NCBI GenBank assembly: GCA_022825705.1
Contig: JAJDWH010000010.1
Span: forward strand, 334,931 to 398,930
Reading direction: 5' to 3'
Source of the DNA: Alphaproteobacteria bacterium
Lineage (GTDB): Bacteria > Pseudomonadota > Alphaproteobacteria > TMED109
DNA: 64,000 nucleotides
Shown here: positions 22,942 to 31,973 of the stretch, in pieces
How positions within the stretch are numbered: the stretch's first letter is position 1
Layout of the letters: each line of letters opens with the position of its first letter
The notes under the pieces: model-generated
The model's input: the letters and a program-made list of their open reading frames with translations, nothing else
The model's database searches: none
What the model was told of the DNA's origin: nothing
Translations under genes and position numbers: made by a program

Positions 22942-23952
22942 ATGAAGCGTACGATCTTGATGGCGGCTGTGTCCGCCGTGGCCACAATGCTCGCGCTCCC
23001 GGCTCAGTCCGAGCGACTGCAGGGGCTGGTACCGTCTGCGGTTGAGTCGCCCGACGGATTGACCATCGCCGTGGTCGAGAGCGGAGAAACCTCCGGACAG
23101 CCGATCCTGTTCGTTCATGGTTTCTCGCAGAGCGCCGCCGCATGGCGCCGGCAAATGCTCAGTGACCTGGGCGACACCCATCACATGATTGCCCTGGATC
23201 TGCGCGGGCACGGGTACTCCTCCAAGCCGGACACTCCCGAACGCTACGCGGCCAGCAAACTGTGGGCGGATGACATTGCTGCCGTCATCGATGCCAAGGG
23301 ATTGAGTGGCGTGGTCCTCGTGGGCTGGTCGTACGGCGGCCTGCCGGTGCTCGACTACGTGAGAGAGCACGGTCAGGACAAGCTGTCGGCGCTGGTGTTC
23401 GTCGCGACCGGCTACAACCTCGATCTCAGACCGCCCGAGGCTGGCGGACCGGAACTGGTCCTGGGCCCGGGCGTGCTTGAAAATACCGGCCCGATGGCGG
23501 GCATTCCTGCCGGCCCACCCGGGGCCGACCTTGACGGGTGCGGTGCCGCCGGAACGTGCGGCGCCTTTGAGAGGCAGCTGGCCGGCACGATACGCTTTCT
23601 GGACATGGTTCCGGGTGAGCCGCTGACCGGAGACCTGGCGGCGGAAGCCCTCGCCTACAACATGCAGACGCCCACCTACGTCAGGCGCGCCATGGTGATC
23701 GACCGGTTCGAGCTGGGCGGACCACTCGACCATTCGCCGACGCTTGGCGAGGTCAGGGTGCCGGTGCTGTTCATCCACGGAACCAAGGATCAACACGTGC
23801 TGCCGCGTTCAACCGAGATCATGAAGGAACTCGTCGACGCCGGCGGCGGTACATCGAGCCGGATCATTTACGAAGGAATCGGACACGCCCCGTTCATTGA
23901 GGATGTGGCGCGCTTCAACCGTGATCTCGGCAGTTTCGTGTCGGGCCTCTAG
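22942..23952 (+). CDS. exported alpha/beta hydrolase
   Basis: A 336-residue alpha/beta-hydrolase with a signal peptide (MKRTILMAAVSAVATMLALPAQS). The nucleophile elbow is GWSYGG (Ser130), the oxyanion segment HGFSQS, the acid probably in FIHGTKDQHV, and the catalytic His in GIGHAPF. ATG 22942 has AGGAGAGG upstream. The fold is that of esterases and of C-C hydrolases such as MhpC; the export signal is unusual for a C-C hydrolase. Two Cys (DGCGAAGTCG) may form a disulfide, consistent with a periplasmic location. It begins the catabolic cluster ending at 31463. Confidence 0.85.
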   Translation: MKRTILMAAVSAVATMLALPAQSERLQGLVPSAVESPDGLTIAVVESGETSGQPILFVHGFSQSAAAWRRQMLSDLGDTHHMIALDLRGHGYSSKPDTPERYAASKLWADDIAAVIDAKGLSGVVLVGWSYGGLPVLDYVREHGQDKLSALVFVATGYNLDLRPPEAGGPELVLGPGVLENTGPMAGIPAGPPGADLDGCGAAGTCGAFERQLAGTIRFLDMVPGEPLTGDLAAEALAYNMQTPTYVRRAMVIDRFELGGPLDHSPTLGEVRVPVLFIHGTKDQHVLPRSTEIMKELVDAGGGTSSRIIYEGIGHAPFIEDVARFNRDLGSFVSGL

Positions 23953-24085
23953 CCGGCCGGAGCCGATCTCGAGGCGGGTGGCCGAGGAATGTGGCGGGTT
24001 GGAAGCACGAGCTCCCCGGGCGTGTCGCTTCGCTGCCCACGTCCGGTGTGGTAAGGCGCCCGGTCGCAGATGGGGGTCTGATTCC

Positions 24086-24114
24086 TTGATATGGTTTCAA
24101 GTGAAACGGATGAT
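24086..24114 (+). promoter_or_regulatory. fahA promoter with an operator palindrome in its spacer
   Basis: TTGATA (24086-24091), 17-nt spacer, GATGAT (24109-24114). The spacer contains the perfect palindrome GTTTCA-AG-TGAAAC at 24094-24107. A repressor bound here would block RNA polymerase. The MarR protein encoded at 26377-26841 is the obvious candidate. Confidence 0.55.
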
Positions 24115-24197
24115 TCTCGGAGCTTTTTGGGTTGCAATTCGGCTTTAGGAGCGGTTCGTTTCCTGAGTTGCCGGCTGATCCGAGGTAGGTCCGTGCC

Positions 24198-25475
24198 ATG
24201 AGAAGTTGGGTGGAATCCGCCAACCTTGCCGATTGCCATTTTTCGCTGCTGAACCTCCCGTACGGTGTCTTTTGTGCTGATTCGGGGCAACTCCGGTGCG
24301 GTGTGGCGATTGGCGACCAGGTGCTGGATCTTGCCGAGCTCGAGGCGGCCGGACTGCTCGAAGTAGGCGCGGATCGTCCCGTCTTTGACTGCGATGCCCT
24401 GAACGCATTCATGGCCCTCGGCAGCAGTGCGTGGGCTCGCGCACGAGCTCGGTTGACGGAATTGCTGGTGGCCGGGGGCGACTCGGCGCTCGCTGACGAT
24501 TCGGTACTGCGTGCCCGGGCACTGGTTCCGGCCGCGAGCGTCCAGCTCCATCTTCCGTTCGAGGTCGCGGAGTACACCGATTTCTATTCAGGGCGTCAGC
24601 ATGCCTGGAACGTCGGGGCGATGTTTCGAGGCCCGGACAACGCGTTGCCATCGAACTGGCTGCACGTTCCTGTCGCCTACAATGGCCGCGCATCGACGGT
24701 GGTCGTCAGCGGCACGGACATCCGGCGACCACTGGGCCAGACGAGAAAGCCGGGGGCCGCCGGCCCGGAATTCGGGCCGTCACGCCGCCTCGATTTCGAG
24801 GTCGAGCTTGGCGCCGTTGTGGGCCAGTCCAGCGTGATGGGAGAACCGCTCACTGTCGCCGAGGCCGATGCAATGATCTTTGGCTACGTGCTCCTGAACG
24901 ACTGGTCCGCCCGCGACATTCAGACTTGGGAGTACCGGCCGCTCGGACCGTTTCAGTCCAAGGCATTCGCGACATCGGTCAGCCCGTGGGTGGTGTCCCG
25001 GGCCGCACTTGACCCCTTCCGGATCCCGGCGCCCGAACCGAAGCCAGCCTTGTTGCCGTATCTGCAGCGATCGGACTCGACGTGTCTGAACATCGAACTC
25101 GAAGTACGCCTGCGGCCGGCGGTCGCGGCGAGGGCGACGACCATTTCACGATGCAACAGCCGCCACCTGTACTACTCGGCCGCACAGCAGCTCACGCATC
25201 ATGCAGTCGGCGGCTGCCGCATGAACGTGGGTGATCTGCTGGGCTCCGGCACCATTTCGGGACCGGAGAAACACCAGTACGGTTCGCTCTTGGAGATCAC
25301 CTGGGGCGGCAAGGAAGCGCTCAAGCTGGACACCGGCGAGACGCGCACGTTCATCGAAGACGGGGACACGCTGACACTGACCGGCTGGGCGCAGGGCGAT
25401 GGCTACCGGGTCGGTTTCGGCGAGTGTACCGGCAAGATAGGTCCCGCCCTCCGCAAGGCGGCGTGGGGTTGTTGA
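24198..25475 (+). CDS. fahA: fumarylacetoacetase
   Basis: Cleaves fumarylacetoacetate to fumarate and acetoacetate, the last step of tyrosine/homogentisate breakdown. The 425 residues carry the full active site, each residue offset by exactly +2 from the mammalian enzyme: D128 and H135 (DFYSGRQHA), E201 and E203 (DFEVELG), D235 (NDWSARD) and K255 (FQSKAFATS). No signal peptide, so cytoplasmic. The promoter has an operator-like palindrome. Neither homogentisate dioxygenase nor 4-hydroxyphenylpyruvate dioxygenase is recognisable nearby; the next gene is a small VOC protein that could be a ring-cleaving dioxygenase. Confidence 0.95.
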   Translation: MRSWVESANLADCHFSLLNLPYGVFCADSGQLRCGVAIGDQVLDLAELEAAGLLEVGADRPVFDCDALNAFMALGSSAWARARARLTELLVAGGDSALADDSVLRARALVPAASVQLHLPFEVAEYTDFYSGRQHAWNVGAMFRGPDNALPSNWLHVPVAYNGRASTVVVSGTDIRRPLGQTRKPGAAGPEFGPSRRLDFEVELGAVVGQSSVMGEPLTVAEADAMIFGYVLLNDWSARDIQTWEYRPLGPFQSKAFATSVSPWVVSRAALDPFRIPAPEPKPALLPYLQRSDSTCLNIELEVRLRPAVAARATTISRCNSRHLYYSAAQQLTHHAVGGCRMNVGDLLGSGTISGPEKHQYGSLLEITWGGKEALKLDTGETRTFIEDGDTLTLTGWAQGDGYRVGFGECTGKIGPALRKAAWGC

Positions 25476-25601
25476 CGTGCCACGGCCGTTCGGCAATCGA
25501 CCGTCTCCCGCTGGCGCGGCAGGGCATTCCGGAGCGAACCCCCGGGAGCGTCGGTCTCAGCACGCAGCCGGGCAGGCATGCCGTCCGGCGGAGGATGAAC
25601 C

Positions 25602-26144
25602 ATGAATGTTGAGCGTATCCATCACGTTGCCTATCGCTGCAACGATGCCAAGGAAACCGTCGACTGGTACGTCGCGAATCTGAACATGGATTTCGTATTG
25701 GCGATCGCGGAAGACCGCGTGCCTTCGACGCACGAACCGGACCCGTACATGCACGTCTTCCTCGATGCGGGCGGCGGCAATGTCCTCGCTTTCTTCGAGC
25801 TGCCGACCAAGCCCCAAATGGGGCGCGATCCCAATACCCCAGAGTGGGTCCAGCACATCGCGTTCAAGGTCAAGGACTACGAGACCCTGCTCGCTTTCAA
25901 GAGTCGTCTGGAGGCGAACGGCATCCCAGTTCTCGGGGTCACCGACCATTCGCTGTTCCATTCGATTTACTTCTTTGACCCGAACGGCCATCGGATCGAG
26001 CTGGCCTGCCCGGACCCGGACGAAGAGGAAAAGCTGGCCAGGCTCGATGCCGTCAAATGGGCGATGTTGGAGGAGTGGTCCGAAACCCGACGCGCCCCGC
26101 AACATGCTGCGTGGCTGCACCAGGCCGAGTTCCAGGACGACTGA
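25602..26144 (+). CDS. VOC-family protein (extradiol dioxygenase or glyoxalase-like)
   Basis: A 180-residue vicinal-oxygen-chelate protein. A 2-His-1-Glu metal triad can be proposed: H8 (IHHVAY), H85 (VQHIAFKV) and E133 (RIELA), with the two beta-alpha-beta-beta-beta modules expected for the fold. The motif FFDPNGHRIELA is typical of extradiol dioxygenases and of glyoxalase I relatives. AGGATG precedes the start. It lies 126 nt after fahA in the same direction and is probably cotranscribed. Which of the two chemistries applies cannot be decided from sequence. Confidence 0.82.
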   Translation: MNVERIHHVAYRCNDAKETVDWYVANLNMDFVLAIAEDRVPSTHEPDPYMHVFLDAGGGNVLAFFELPTKPQMGRDPNTPEWVQHIAFKVKDYETLLAFKSRLEANGIPVLGVTDHSLFHSIYFFDPNGHRIELACPDPDEEEKLARLDAVKWAMLEEWSETRRAPQHAAWLHQAEFQDD

Positions 26145-26376
26145 TCGGCGGCCTGGCCGGACTTTCTGGCCTCGGGGGCATCAAGCGCGAAGCGCAATCC
26201 CGTGCCCAAACTGCCAACGGGACGCGAATGGGGAGGACGATCGCCGTTTCGCTGGCGACACAGGTGTTCCCGTCCGACCGGTCCCCCGTCTCCGCCCTCG
26301 AGATCACGCGTGATCGTCAATGCAGCACGGCAGATCGGTGATGTCCCGATCCCGAGGTGCGGTGCCGGACGTCGCC

Positions 26377-26841
26377 TCAAAGAGCGGCGGCGTTCCTGCG
26401 CACTTTTTCCATGAGCCGCACCAAGGCAGTCCGTTCTTCGTTGGTCAAGCCACTCAACAGCCGTGCCTCGCGTTCACGCACCAGCGGGACCAGGGTGCGG
26501 AGCACGTCGAGGCCGTCGTCCGTGAGACGAAGAACTGCCCGGCGCCGGTCACTGCCGTCAATTTCGCGACGCAGATAACCCGCTTTGCGCAGCCCGTTGA
26601 TGGCACGGCTGACATTCACCTTGTTCATGCTGGACCGAGCGACGATGTCAGTGGCGGAGATCCGATCGGTTCCGAGGACTGCCATGGTGCGCCATTCGGA
26701 GACGGACAGACCGTAGCGGGAAGCGTAGATGTCGGTGATCGAGGAGCTTACTGCGCGGTAGTAGATGCGGACGAGATAGGGAAAGAACGAGTGAAGGTCG
26801 AAGTCTGCAGTCTCCCTGCTTCCGGGCGGCATCGTGCCCAT
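26377..26841 (-). CDS. MarR-family transcriptional regulator
   Basis: A 154-residue winged-helix repressor. The DNA-binding part is visible: GLSVSEWRTMAVLG, ISATDIVARSSMNKVNVSRAINGLRKAGYLRRE (helix-turn-helix) and DGSDRRRAVLRLTDDG (wing). Flanking helices would form the dimer. The ATG at 26841 is preferred; the frame extends upstream to 27021 but that part is Arg-rich and not family-like. It lies between the fahA-VOC genes and the exported FAH gene and is likely to control the cluster in response to an aromatic compound. Candidate operators are at 24094-24107 and 22627-22639. Confidence 0.88.
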   Translation of the reverse strand: MGTMPPGSRETADFDLHSFFPYLVRIYYRAVSSSITDIYASRYGLSVSEWRTMAVLGTDRISATDIVARSSMNKVNVSRAINGLRKAGYLRREIDGSDRRRAVLRLTDDGLDVLRTLVPLVREREARLLSGLTNEERTALVRLMEKVRRNAAAL

Positions 26842-27054
26842 CGAGTCATGTCCCCGCACACAGTCAAGAGCCCGGAAACTATACACGCGGGCGCGTCTTG
26901 GACGGCACGCAAATCGAGATCGCCGCAGCCGGGTACGCGTCGGGAGACCTGGGCATCGGAGGGGCGACGGCACTTCAGGAACCAGATTTCCGGCGGCCGT
27001 GTCGGCGCCGGCCGCCGGCAACTCCCCCAGTGCGAAACCTAGGGCTGCTGCACC

Positions 27055-27082
27055 TTGACACTCTCCGTGGCGCGACTAAACG
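27055..27082 (+). promoter_or_regulatory. possible promoter of the exported FAH gene
   Basis: A perfect TTGACA (27055-27060) is followed after 16 nt by TAAACG (27077-27082), a weak -10. It lies about 40 nt before the ATG at 27122. Confidence 0.35.
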
Positions 27083-27121
27083 TCAGGCCGTTGCTGTGGC
27101 TCAATGTCGGGGGATTTGAAG

Positions 27122-28294
27122 ATGCGCCGCCTGCCGATTGTCGGAGACCTCGTGAAGCTTTCAACGATTCTCGTGACTGCAGTTTGCGTTGGTCCGATTG
27201 CGGTCTCCGCACAGGATCACGCCGGGATCCTGCCGCTGGATCAAGGGCTCACATTGGCCCGGACGATGGTCGTTGGCACGCCGCACGTGCTCGCCGTGGT
27301 CCGGGACGAAGGGGAGACCGTAACGGCAGTCGACCTGAGTGCTGCCCTCGTTACCTACCCGAGCCAGCCGCTGGACCTGTTCGCCGGAACCTCGTTGGCG
27401 GAGTTGGTCAAGCTGGTCGGCGATGCGGTCAGCAGCGGCAAGGCGTTCGACCTCGCCAAGTCGGACCTGATCAGACCGATGGACACACGGGGACAGCACG
27501 TCGCGACCGCGGTCAACTACCCGGCCCATGCGGTCGAGGCCGGGGCGCCCCCGCGCCAGCCGTTCCTGTTCGCGAAGTTCGCCCCCGGCGGGCCATCGGT
27601 CGCGCAAGCGGCCGACACGCCGGGCGGCCTGTTCGACTACGAGGTCGAACTCGGCGTGGTGGTGGACGGGCCGGTCGCCTCGGCGGCCGATCTCGACGAC
27701 GCGGTGATCGGTTTCGTCCTGGTCACGGACATGACCGACCGCTACAGCCTGGTCGGCGACCTGTACCCGGGGGTCGTCAAGAGCGATGCGGGAGTCGCTT
27801 CGTTGGCCATCGCGAAGAGCGGCCCCGACCGCATGCAGATGGCAGACTACGTCGTGGTGCCGTTCGACCGGGCTGCTTTCCAGGACCGGGTCGAGATTCG
27901 CCTTGCCGTCAACGGCGAGACCCGCCAGCAGGAACGGGTCAGCAGCATGACCGAAGACGCCGACGCGCTGATCCGCCGATCCTTCACCGCCGAAGAACGG
28001 CGCAATTTTTCCTACCGCGGTGCACCGATACGCCTGTTGCCGCGCGGCGCCTGGGAGCCAGGCATGGTGCTGCTCACCGGCACGCCGTCCGGCACGGCCT
28101 TTCGCGCGCCAGCGCCGCCTGATGACCCCGCCGCCATGAGCGCGGACGACATCCGCGCCGCGGTCGAGGCCTGGGCCGACACGCAACGTGCCGCAGGCAC
28201 CTACCTCAAGGTCGGTGATCGGATTGACGCTTCCGGGACCTATCTCGGCAGCATCCAGGTCGAGATTGTCCCAATGGCCAGTGACGTGAATTAG
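27122..28294 (+). CDS. exported fumarylacetoacetate hydrolase-family protein
   Basis: A 390-residue FAH-superfamily protein with an N-terminal signal peptide (ILVTAVCVGPIAVSAQ). The metal-binding ExE is in LFDYEVELGVVVDG; a third acidic ligand may be in FVLVTDMTDR, and LLTGTPSGTAF is the conserved late loop. It differs from true fumarylacetoacetase and resembles the acylpyruvase/2-hydroxyhepta-dienedioate isomerase branch. The start at 27122 has GGGGGATTTGAAG before it and fits the signal peptide better than the ATG at 27104. Family members are normally cytoplasmic, so the export signal is notable. It is convergent to an SDR gene. Confidence 0.85.
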   Translation: MRRLPIVGDLVKLSTILVTAVCVGPIAVSAQDHAGILPLDQGLTLARTMVVGTPHVLAVVRDEGETVTAVDLSAALVTYPSQPLDLFAGTSLAELVKLVGDAVSSGKAFDLAKSDLIRPMDTRGQHVATAVNYPAHAVEAGAPPRQPFLFAKFAPGGPSVAQAADTPGGLFDYEVELGVVVDGPVASAADLDDAVIGFVLVTDMTDRYSLVGDLYPGVVKSDAGVASLAIAKSGPDRMQMADYVVVPFDRAAFQDRVEIRLAVNGETRQQERVSSMTEDADALIRRSFTAEERRNFSYRGAPIRLLPRGAWEPGMVLLTGTPSGTAFRAPAPPDDPAAMSADDIRAAVEAWADTQRAAGTYLKVGDRIDASGTYLGSIQVEIVPMASDVN

Positions 28295-28609
28295 GACCGC
28301 CTCGGAGGAACACCCTTTTTTGACCGGGGGCATGGCGGGTTCCGTCTCGCCGACCTGCGCTCCCCAATGATCCTCTAGGGCTGGCGATCCCGCGGCGCGC
28401 TGGCCCGGCACGGCCTTGCCGTCCCGTCCTGCGTGAAGACGGCAAATGGCCGCGGGGGATGTCGGTCTTGCCCGTGGCTCAGTTAGCTGTCTGGCCGCGC
28501 CGGCAGGCTGCCCTGTCCGCGCGGCGGTGCGGCGCTCCGATGGTAGGGGCCGGGCTGGTCGCGAACGGTCGTCGCGTCAGCGGGTTCCATCTTCCGAAGG
28601 CGCGACGAC
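28295..28609. other. 315-bp convergent gap
   Basis: Between the converging FAH and SDR genes. A T-run (TTTTTT near 28315) follows a short CCTC/GAGG repeat and may be a weak terminator; nothing else is evident. Confidence 0.4.
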
Positions 28610-29398
28610 CTAGAGACTCATGCCGCCATCCAGAACAATGGTCTGTCCCGTCATGTAGCTTGACGCGGGGGAGGCGAGATAGAGCGCGAGATAGCCCACC
28701 TCACGCAACTCGCCGGGACGTGCCAAGGGAACGCTGCGGGCAGCCATGTCCCTGGCTTGCTGCACGCCATCGTCGCCAACCGTTACCGGATCCGGAAAGA
28801 TTCCCGGCGCGATGCTGTTCACGTGCACGCCATATGGCGCCCATTCGAGCGCCTGCGCCCGGGTAAAGCCAGCCAGGCCGGTCTTGGCAATCGAGTAGAC
28901 GACCATGTCGCCGCCGCCTTGCCGGGCGGTCCAGGACGAGATGTTGATCACCTTGCCGGCACGCCGCTCCAGCATGTGCGGCCCCACGGCCCGTGTGCAC
29001 AGGATCGCCTCGGTCAGATTGACGTCCATGACGAGTTTGAGTTCCTCGTCGGTCAGTGCGGCAGTTTCCTCCCCGGGCAGTGCCACCAGCGGCTTGCGAA
29101 TGGCATCTCCCAGATTGTTGATCAGCACGTCAATCCGTCCGAATGCATCCATGACGGTACCCACTGCCTGTGCCACGCCGTCATTCCTGGTGACATCCGC
29201 GATCACGGGGACCACGCGTCGGCCACTAGTGGCAGCAATCTCGGCCGCGACGCTCTCGACGTGGCAGGGGGTCAGGGCATTGATGGCGACGTCGGCGCCC
29301 GCCTCGGCGAGCACCTGGGCAATGCCCTTGCCGATACCGCGTCCCGCGCCGGTTATGAACACCACCTTGTCGGTTACATCAAAGGCGTCTGGCGGCAT
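28610..29398 (-). CDS. short-chain dehydrogenase/reductase
   Basis: A 262-residue SDR with TGAGRGIGKG, NNLG (NNAG equivalent), and the catalytic Ser-Tyr-Lys in ISSWTARQGGGDMVVYSIAKTG. The end ITVLDGGMSL-type terminus (QTIVLDGGMSL) is standard for 3-oxoacyl reductase-like members. The ATG at 29398 has GGAG nine nt upstream and is preferred over the TTG at 29413. It lies just downstream of the quinone oxidoreductase gene on the same strand, so the two may be cotranscribed. The likely role is oxidation of a hydroxyl group in the pathway encoded around it. Confidence 0.87.
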   Translation of the reverse strand: MPPDAFDVTDKVVFITGAGRGIGKGIAQVLAEAGADVAINALTPCHVESVAAEIAATSGRRVVPVIADVTRNDGVAQAVGTVMDAFGRIDVLINNLGDAIRKPLVALPGEETAALTDEELKLVMDVNLTEAILCTRAVGPHMLERRAGKVINISSWTARQGGGDMVVYSIAKTGLAGFTRAQALEWAPYGVHVNSIAPGIFPDPVTVGDDGVQQARDMAARSVPLARPGELREVGYLALYLASPASSYMTGQTIVLDGGMSL

Positions 29399-29523
29399 GA
29401 TCGAATTCTCCAAGCACAGGTGCGGCCCGTCCGTGGCGTGGCCATGGTGATAGACGCGGCTGGCCCCTGTGCGCCAGCCTCGCGCGGGGGCAGACAGGTT
29501 CGCGCGCAGGCCGGCCGGGTCGC

Positions 29524-30507
29524 CTAAGGCGTCAGAATCGTGGAGCCGGTGGTCTTGCGCGCTTCAAGGTCAGTGTGGGCCCGAGCCGCATCGCTCAGCG
29601 GGTAACGCTGGTTGATTTCGACCTTCAAGACTCCGTCGGCGATCAGGCCGAACAGCTCTGCAGCGTTTCGCGCGCGAACCTCCGGATCCTTGACGAAATA
29701 GTACAGGCCACCGCGGGTTACATGTTTCGCCTTCATCGCCAGACGGGCGGTATTCAGGGCCGGGGCCGGGCCCGAGGATTGGCCAAAGGACACCATCCAG
29801 CCGCGTTCGGCCAATACGTCGATGCCGGTGTCGAACGTGTCCTTGCCGACCGAGTCGTAGACAACGTTGACGCCCTTTCCGTCGGTGAGTCCAAGCACCG
29901 CTTCGCCGAAATCGACCTCGCGATAGAGGATCGGGTGGTCACATCCGTGCGCCTGGGCCAGCGCGGCCTTTTCCCTGGTCCCGACCGTGCCGATCACCGT
30001 CGCGCCGAGATGCCTCGCCCATTGGCAGACCAGCAGCCCGACACCGCCGGCGGCAGCGTGGACTAGCACGACGTCACCGGGTTTCACCTTGTACAGGTCG
30101 CGCACCAGATAATGGGCGGTCAGCCCCTGGAGCGTGGAGGCGGCGGCGATCTCTTCGGTCGTCTTGTCGTCCAGCTTTATCAACCACTTGGCGCCGATCA
30201 CGCGTTGCTCGGAATAGCTGCCGCGCTCCATGCAGTAGGACACGCGGTTACCGGCAACAAAATCGGTCACGTCGGGCCCGACCTCTTCGATAACGCCGGC
30301 ACCTTCCATGCCCAGGACGACCGGCAAGTCCTTCATCGGATAGCCGCCGGACCGTTGCTGAACATCGATGTAGTTCAGCCCGACCGCGGTATGCCGGAGA
30401 CGCACCTCGCCCACGCCCGGAGCGCCGATGGCGACGTCCTCCCAGCACATGGCGTCCGGCCCACCCGTCTGGTGAATTCGAATTGCCTTGACGATCGTCT
30501 TGCTCAG
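29524..30507 (-). CDS. qor: zinc-free quinone oxidoreductase (MDR family), CTG start
   Basis: A 327-residue NADPH:quinone reductase-like protein. Motifs: LGMEGAGVIEEVGP, the cofactor loop HAAAGGVGLLVCQWA, and VVYDSVGKDTF. Structural and catalytic zinc ligands of alcohol dehydrogenases are absent. The frame's first ATG (30450) would remove about 19 conserved N-terminal residues (TIVKAIRIHQTGGPDAM). A CTG at 30507 restores them and sits 8 nt after a perfect GGAGG, and an in-frame TAA lies not far upstream. I therefore call CTG the start. It is divergent from the exported hydratase gene. Confidence 0.85.
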   Translation of the reverse strand: MSKTIVKAIRIHQTGGPDAMCWEDVAIGAPGVGEVRLRHTAVGLNYIDVQQRSGGYPMKDLPVVLGMEGAGVIEEVGPDVTDFVAGNRVSYCMERGSYSEQRVIGAKWLIKLDDKTTEEIAAASTLQGLTAHYLVRDLYKVKPGDVVLVHAAAGGVGLLVCQWARHLGATVIGTVGTREKAALAQAHGCDHPILYREVDFGEAVLGLTDGKGVNVVYDSVGKDTFDTGIDVLAERGWMVSFGQSSGPAPALNTARLAMKAKHVTRGGLYYFVKDPEVRARNAAELFGLIADGVLKVEINQRYPLSDAARAHTDLEARKTTGSTILTP

Positions 30508-30593
30508 GGTTGTTTCCTCCGCATCGCTAGATTACCGGCCCGACCGCCGTTATCTACCGGCCCTGACCTTGAGCAAAAGCAGGTGTCGCCACC

Positions 30594-31463
30594 ATGACCA
30601 TCCGAATCAAACGAATTGGGCTTCTTGCAGCTTTGGGGGTTCTTCTCTCCGCCGCCGCCGCGACGGCATGTCCCGACGATCGAATCGTCGGTGCGACCGT
30701 CGAGGCCTTCCTCACGAAGACTCCCGGGCCCGGCTATCCCGACGGCACGTCCCTTGAGGATGGCTACTGCGCTCAAGGGAAGTACCTCGCATTGCTCAGT
30801 GAGACACTCGGAGACCGAGCGGGATACAAGGCCGGTCTGACCAACAAGCCGCTGCAGGATCGGTTCGGCGCTGCCGAGCCGGTGGGCGGCGTGCTGTTCA
30901 AATCGATGCTGCTGCCGTCGGGGTCCGAAATCGAGGCAGACTTCGGGGTTCGGTCAGTCTACGAGGCCGACCTGATCGTCACGGTCGCCGACGAACGGAT
31001 CAACGAGGCGCGCACACCGGAGGAAGCCGTACGTTATCTGGGTGAAGTGATCCCATTTGTTGAGCTGCTGGACTTGATCGTGGCCGAAGGAGAGCCGCTC
31101 AACCTTGCGACGATCGCCGGCTACAACGTGGTGTCGCGGTACGGCGTGGTTGGCGAGGGCATTCCCGTCGAGCCGACCTCAGCATTCATCGAGGCGCTCG
31201 GGAACATGGAATCCGTCACGATCGACGACACGGGACGCGAAATCCAGCGCGCCAAGGGGACCGCGATTTTGGGTCACCCCTTGAATGTCGTGTTGTGGCT
31301 TGTCGATCACGTGAACGCCCAGGGAGAGCGATTGCGTCCTGGCGACATGCTCAGTCTGGGTGCCATGGGAACCTTCCGCCCCACGGAAGCGGGACGCACC
31401 ATCACGGTGCGCTACACGGGGCTCCCGAGCGGCGAATCGAAGGCCATCGTCACGTTTCGTTGA
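30594..31463 (+). CDS. exported 2-keto-4-pentenoate hydratase-like protein
   Basis: A 289-residue member of the MhpD/hydratase branch of the FAH superfamily. Family features: AGYKAGLTNKPLQDRFG, GGVLFKSM, acidic metal ligands in VYEADL and PFVELLD, and a late LSLGAMGTFRP. The N-terminus is a clear signal peptide (RIGLLAALGVLLSAAAATA) followed by Cys residues (ACPDD, GYCAQG) that could pair in the periplasm. Such hydratases are normally cytosolic. It is divergent from qor with an 86-bp gap, the likely promoter region. Confidence 0.85.
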   Translation: MTIRIKRIGLLAALGVLLSAAAATACPDDRIVGATVEAFLTKTPGPGYPDGTSLEDGYCAQGKYLALLSETLGDRAGYKAGLTNKPLQDRFGAAEPVGGVLFKSMLLPSGSEIEADFGVRSVYEADLIVTVADERINEARTPEEAVRYLGEVIPFVELLDLIVAEGEPLNLATIAGYNVVSRYGVVGEGIPVEPTSAFIEALGNMESVTIDDTGREIQRAKGTAILGHPLNVVLWLVDHVNAQGERLRPGDMLSLGAMGTFRPTEAGRTITVRYTGLPSGESKAIVTFR

Positions 31464-31973
31464 GCGAAATCCGGCATTTCGACCGGTTGTCGAGGCGGGA
31501 TTGGCGAGCCGCCGAAGTGCCTGAGGCTGTCAACTGGTGACGGCCCCCGGCCCGTTTGCCGACCACAGGAAACGACCCAACGGCCGTCAACGGTAGCCAC
31601 CCTACGATCATCGCTTTCTCGGTCTGCCGGCCCCCAGCTACCGGCGGATGGGAATCGGCCCGAGAGGCCGTACGGCCACGAAGGGGTTTGGCCGGGATAC
31701 CGGGACGCATCGGGTGGATTTCAGTGCTTCCCGCGACAGCTGAATTCAGGCAGTCAGCAGATGACACCGAAGAATCGGCCAGCAACTCGAGGGCAGGCCA
31801 GTGCTGCGGCCGGCGATGACCGAGCGGGAGACCCATGCGGGGGAGGGCGAGGAGCCGCGCCATGGTCGGCTGGGTTCTGACAAGGCCCTCGCATTGCCGG
31901 CCAGGCAGTTAGGCCGCCTGCCCGCGGCCGTACATCTGGACGGGTTCATGCGAATCGGATTGAGCGGACGTTG
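31464..31973. other. 510-bp gap without supported features
   Basis: Between the converging hydratase and DehI-like genes. Several short frames occur, but none has a ribosome site or recognisable composition, and no clear hairpin-plus-T terminator was found. Confidence 0.45.
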
